This document shows, one piece after another, positions 60,602 through 64,000 of a DNA stretch of 64,000 bases. The position numbers and the translations under genes are program-made. Every line of letters begins with the position of its first letter. Positions within the stretch are counted from its first letter, which is position 1. The notes below the pieces were generated by a model, which saw only the letters and a program-made list of their open reading frames with translations, did no database searches and was not told the DNA's origin. Source of the stretch: Hydra vulgaris (lineage: Eukaryota; Cnidaria; Hydrozoa; Anthoathecata; Hydridae); the NCBI RefSeq assembly GCF_038396675.1, contig NC_088930.1, positions 35,258,501 to 35,322,500 on the forward strand, read 5' to 3'.

Positions 60602-61637
60602 TTAAGCACCAACTTGGACGTCTTCCAAATTTAAAAACTGTTGCGTAATACGTGGTTGTATGTTGTACAGCGCGTGTACAATCGCCGCCTATTATTGGAT
60701 TTTTTACCGCAGTAACAATTCTTTCTAAATATTGCATATTAGTTATTAGATAATCTTAGTTGTTAGATAATCTCAGCACCGAATACAGGTAGAATGCGAA
60801 TCACATTTTTAACGTTTATTCTTATTTTGGACCAGATAGTTTCCACTGGGTTTAACATTGGATTGTGGGGTCCTAAACACAACAACTAAGCTAATGAATT
60901 TTCAAACATTAAATGATCCTTTGCAAGATTTGTTGTTGATATAGCTGCAATCAAATTTATGTTTTCACCTTATTAAGCATGTATTTTCATTATTGCTTTT
61001 CTATCCTGTTTGGCACGTTCTTGCGTTTTTTTACAAAAAATATTAAAATTTGTTTCCTCCAACCAAACTATCTGATGACCATTTGTGATGTGTTCGTTGA
61101 TGTTCCTAACATATTCAGCTCTTTTTTTGTTTTGTTTTTGTTACTGTTCATTGTACAAGACTCGTTGTGCACATTTTTTAATGAAAACAATCTGCCTTTG
61201 AGGTAATTAGTGATTATTGTTATGCTGACGCTAATACTAAAGTGTCCTAGTATTTTTGTTTTGATGGCTACCAATTTTAAATAACAGTCACTTTCAATCC
61301 ATGTTAACGTTTCCTCAGTCAATTTTTTGGGTTCAAAACCACCTCTTCCAATAAAACTTAAATTTCTGCTGCGAACTCAATTGTAAGCTGTTTTGTATTT
61401 GACACCTTAAGCTTGCGTCAGAGTCGCTCAATCGTCATTTCGCTCAGAGTAATGTTTTCTTTCAACTTGTTCAGTTGTATGTATTTCATATCAACAAATT
61501 GGACAAGTTGGTTCTGGTTGTTCCAGAAGTGAATGTAAACAAATTTGGTGAAATAAATGCTTGCATGGATTCAATTTAATAACAGACTTTCTATTCATAG
61601 TGTATTGACAAATAACACAACGATCTTTCAAATCCAT
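60602..61637 (-). pseudogene. RING plus DDE transposase, right (inverted) copy
   Basis: From 61637 on the minus strand: MDLKDRCVICQYTMNRKSVI with all eight RING-H2 ligands, TGA at 61493..61491, then YEIHTTEQVERK, the TLTWIESDCYLKLVAIKTK segment near 61300, TNTSQMVIRxxWxEETNFN near 61070, a deletion of about 140 bp that removes the second Asp, then NPMLNPVETIWSKIRINVKN (60870..60810). The C-terminus continues through 60738..60602: MQYLERIVTAVKNPIIGGDC and TRAVQHTTTYYATVF, present only in this orientation and so supplied by the loop of the palindrome. Inactive. Confidence 0.75.
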
Positions 61638-61740
61638 TACTGTATTACTGATTGCTGGTGCATACAAATGCTAAATTTGATATTATTAACTTATTAAAAT
61701 GCATGTCCACGAAGATCTTTTATAATGACCTTTAAACTTA

Positions 61741-62032
61741 CATTGTGAATTCGCAATTACAAATAATGTATTCTTATTTGCATACTACGATTTCTTAATT
61801 ACAACTTTTATTTTTCTAATTACATATTGCGATTTGTTATTTACATGTTGGGTTTCTCAATTACATTTTAAAATTTCCAAATTACATTGTTGTGTTTTTT
61901 AATTACATATTGCGATTTCTAAATAGCATGTTGTATTTCTCAATTACATTTTACAATTTCTAAATTACATGTTTTATTTCTCAATTACATCTTACTTTTC
62001 TTAATTACAACTTTCAAGTTCTCAATTACATT
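61741..62032 (-). repeat. Iteron array, 14 units of 20-21 bp
   Basis: Inverted counterpart of 59182..59430. By hand alignment it has the same 12 units plus two extra (ATGTAATTTAGAAATTGTAA and ATGTAATTGAGAAATACAAC) between units 3 and 4 of the left array. Confidence 0.83.
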
Positions 62033-62045
62033 TTGAAAAGGTGTA

Positions 62046-64000
62046 CACTTGATTTGAGCGATTAGGTTGAAAAGCGATATGTAGATTATACTATACATCT
62101 ATTTATGCGTAGATTATATTGTCATATATTGAAGTTATATAAACGATTCAGCTAAATAATGCTTTCGGTTTTATATAACATTATTTTTAAAAACATTTTT
62201 TTTTTTTTTACAGCGCTACTAAATTAGGGTAAATAAGTTGTTTATACTTATAAACATCGATTTGTATTACACACTTATTTGGGGCGATTTCGTCAATGTA
62301 AAAAGAGTTAAAGCTTTATTATATTTTGTCGAACTAAGCACATTCTGTGCACATATCAATGCAAAATATGACAAGAAACGCATTGGATCTAGTCTTCTGA
62401 TAAATCCACCAATGCCACACTGAACTCAAAGCAGTGAGTTATTTTTTTCTGTTTCTGTTATAAGCTTTTGATGTACTCGGTAGCATTTAATAATGATTGT
62501 GAACTATGGCATTTTCTCTTCTTTGAGCCATATGCTTTTACTTGGTTAGGCAAAAAATTGCTTTTCTTTCTTGAGCCACTTGCTTTTTTTGTTTGAGAAC
62601 CATCTCATTTTACATTTCATTCTTCATGACATTTTTATTCTTAAATAGCCAAATGGAGGTTAGTATTACTATAAGATTTCTTTTCTTTGGGAGATATTTG
62701 CGTACTATCTAAAATATAGGTAAAATACAGCGAGTTTTAGATTTTGGCACTTATAAAATGCAACAAGATAGTTATTACCATTTGGCATAATAGCTATCTT
62801 TTTATCTTTTTTCTATCGATGCTTGGATTTTATGATGGTGTATTTTAAAAATGCTACTCGATATAGTGGCTATAAATATTCAGCGATGGTGAGCATTTAA
62901 TAATAAGAAATTCAAATATGAAATTTTTTTTCAATTGGATTTAATTGGAAGAAATAACACTTTCAAATACAAAGTTTTAGGAGAATTTTAGAAAACTATT
63001 TACTAAATGTATATCTAAAAACTAGTGATTTATTATATCTTCAAAATACTTCTAAAAAATTTATGATTACTTTTTTAATACATTGTTATTTATCATTTCT
63101 ATAATTCCTGATATATACCCTATGATTTTATAAAATCGTTTATATAATGATAAATAATAATATTAAATATTGTTTAGAAAGCGAAAATATTGTACATTAT
63201 ATATTTTTTTTAACTGTGGGACTGTTTTATCATTCTGTGGCGAAATCACCTCACAATATTCTACTTGGACAAAAACCTTAAAATATTTACCCCGAACTTA
63301 ATTAAAACATATTCCACGAACGCCAGATAAATAGTTTTAACAAATTTATGGAGCCCTCACCTAAGCAGTCATTCTCAAATGTAGTTTCAATCAATTTTAC
63401 AAAATTAGTAATAATGCCACTTGAAGCAAGAGTGACACAATAATATCAATTAATAAAATTAAACAGCAAATCTTATTTAAAATTTACAATACCCAATCAA
63501 ATTAGACGGAAACTATGATCAATCAATATTTATAAAGCTATAATTTTAAAATAATAAATATTTTACATCATCTTAATATGGTGTTATGCCAAAACAACAT
63601 CTTTTTCTTGAAATATCAAAAGTGGCGAAATCGCACTCGTGGCAAATCGCCCCGGTCTACCCTACTTGTCGTATTTTTATATCACACACAACTCTTTGTT
63701 GAACAAATTAATGCGGTTAGTTCAGCTGCATTTTTTTAGTACTGAAATGCTAACTAACGCGAAATCCATTTGACCAAACGACAGGGGTTGCTTGGGGATA
63801 CTTCGATATCCATCAATATAAAGGGAAATTTTCTATTTGTCAAGTAACTTTTATAACATTTTAGTTTTGTTGTAAATTTTCTTAACTATCAATGCCTTTG
63901 CTTGAGTTGCTCGCTGAAAGCTGTTTTAAAACTTCTCAATAAAAAGTTGAAATAAGATACAAACTGGGCTGAGGTAATCGATCTTACTTATTTTTTGCCC
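62046..64000. other. No gene supported
   Basis: AT-rich spacer to the window end. A 61-codon + strand frame at 62238..62423 has no recognised motif. Repeated words TGTGGCGAAATC (63237) and TGGCGAAATCGC (63623) suggest a diverged direct repeat about 390 bp apart. Confidence 0.4.

Larger units (their letters stand above)
59170..62043. mobile_element. Tail-to-tail palindrome of a RING-DDE Tc1/IS630-type transposon
   Basis: Both outer ends read CACCTTTTCAA facing inward, and TA stands immediately outside each (59168..59169 and 62044..62045), the target duplication expected for Tc1/mariner/IS630. The + arm is 59170..60601 and the - arm 60725..62043; a 123-bp loop holds the C-terminal coding segment in minus orientation. 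In each arm, going inward, there are an array of about 21-bp repeats, a RING-H2 frame, and a DDE transposase. The arms are similar but not identical: the - arm lacks about 140 bp around the second Asp, the + arm lacks about 70 bp near the C-terminus and two iterons. Confidence 0.8.

Overview
The window looks like AT-rich, repeat-dense animal DNA, most probably from a hydrozoan cnidarian such as Hydra. This is inferred from the very low GC content (judged by eye, not computed), long (TA)n arrays, the mix of CR1/Jockey-type LINEs, zf-MYM-type hAT elements, Penelope-like elements and tRNA-derived SINEs, and three host proteins that are animal-like but divergent. There are spliced introns and no bacterial operon signals.

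Only three host genes are supported. (1) MOB4/phocein, + strand, 2598..18742: eight exons give a complete 233-residue reading frame through about 16 kb of repeat-filled introns. (2) An MFSD6-type major facilitator protein, - strand, 25169..27286, as one uninterrupted 705-residue frame. (3) ATP5F1E, the epsilon subunit of mitochondrial ATP synthase, - strand, 52460..52648, a 62-residue frame isolated among repeats. They share no pathway and do not form an operon.

The rest is mobile DNA in several layers. 0.5-1.7 kb: broken unknown transposase-like protein. MOB4 introns: three copies of a tRNA-Met-derived SINE, LINE relics, foldback elements, and a hAT-type element with an 8-bp target duplication that sits inside a LINE relic. 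20-24.5 kb: possible solo LTR, hAT relic, two palindromic MITEs. 28.3-31.2 kb: a DNA transposon with about 170-bp inverted ends, inserted in a (TA)n tract and coding for a decayed protein family I cannot name. 32-43 kb: LINE relics, two copies of a second SINE, MITEs. 43.5-49.1 kb: a hAT element interrupted by a nearly full-length LINE with ORF1 and ORF2. 49.7-51 kb: decayed sister of that LINE. 55.2-57.1 kb: head-to-head Penelope-like element with almost identical 480-bp arms between (TA)n arrays. 59.2-62.0 kb: a tail-to-tail palindrome of two Tc1/IS630-type transposons that carry a RING-H2 finger ahead of the DDE domain and arrays of about 21-bp repeats at both outer ends.

The best candidates for something undescribed are the RING-H2/DDE palindrome with iteron arrays (59170..62043) and the (TA)n-embedded transposon with the cysteine-rich N-terminus (28301..31190). 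All family assignments were made by reading translations by eye; no search was run.
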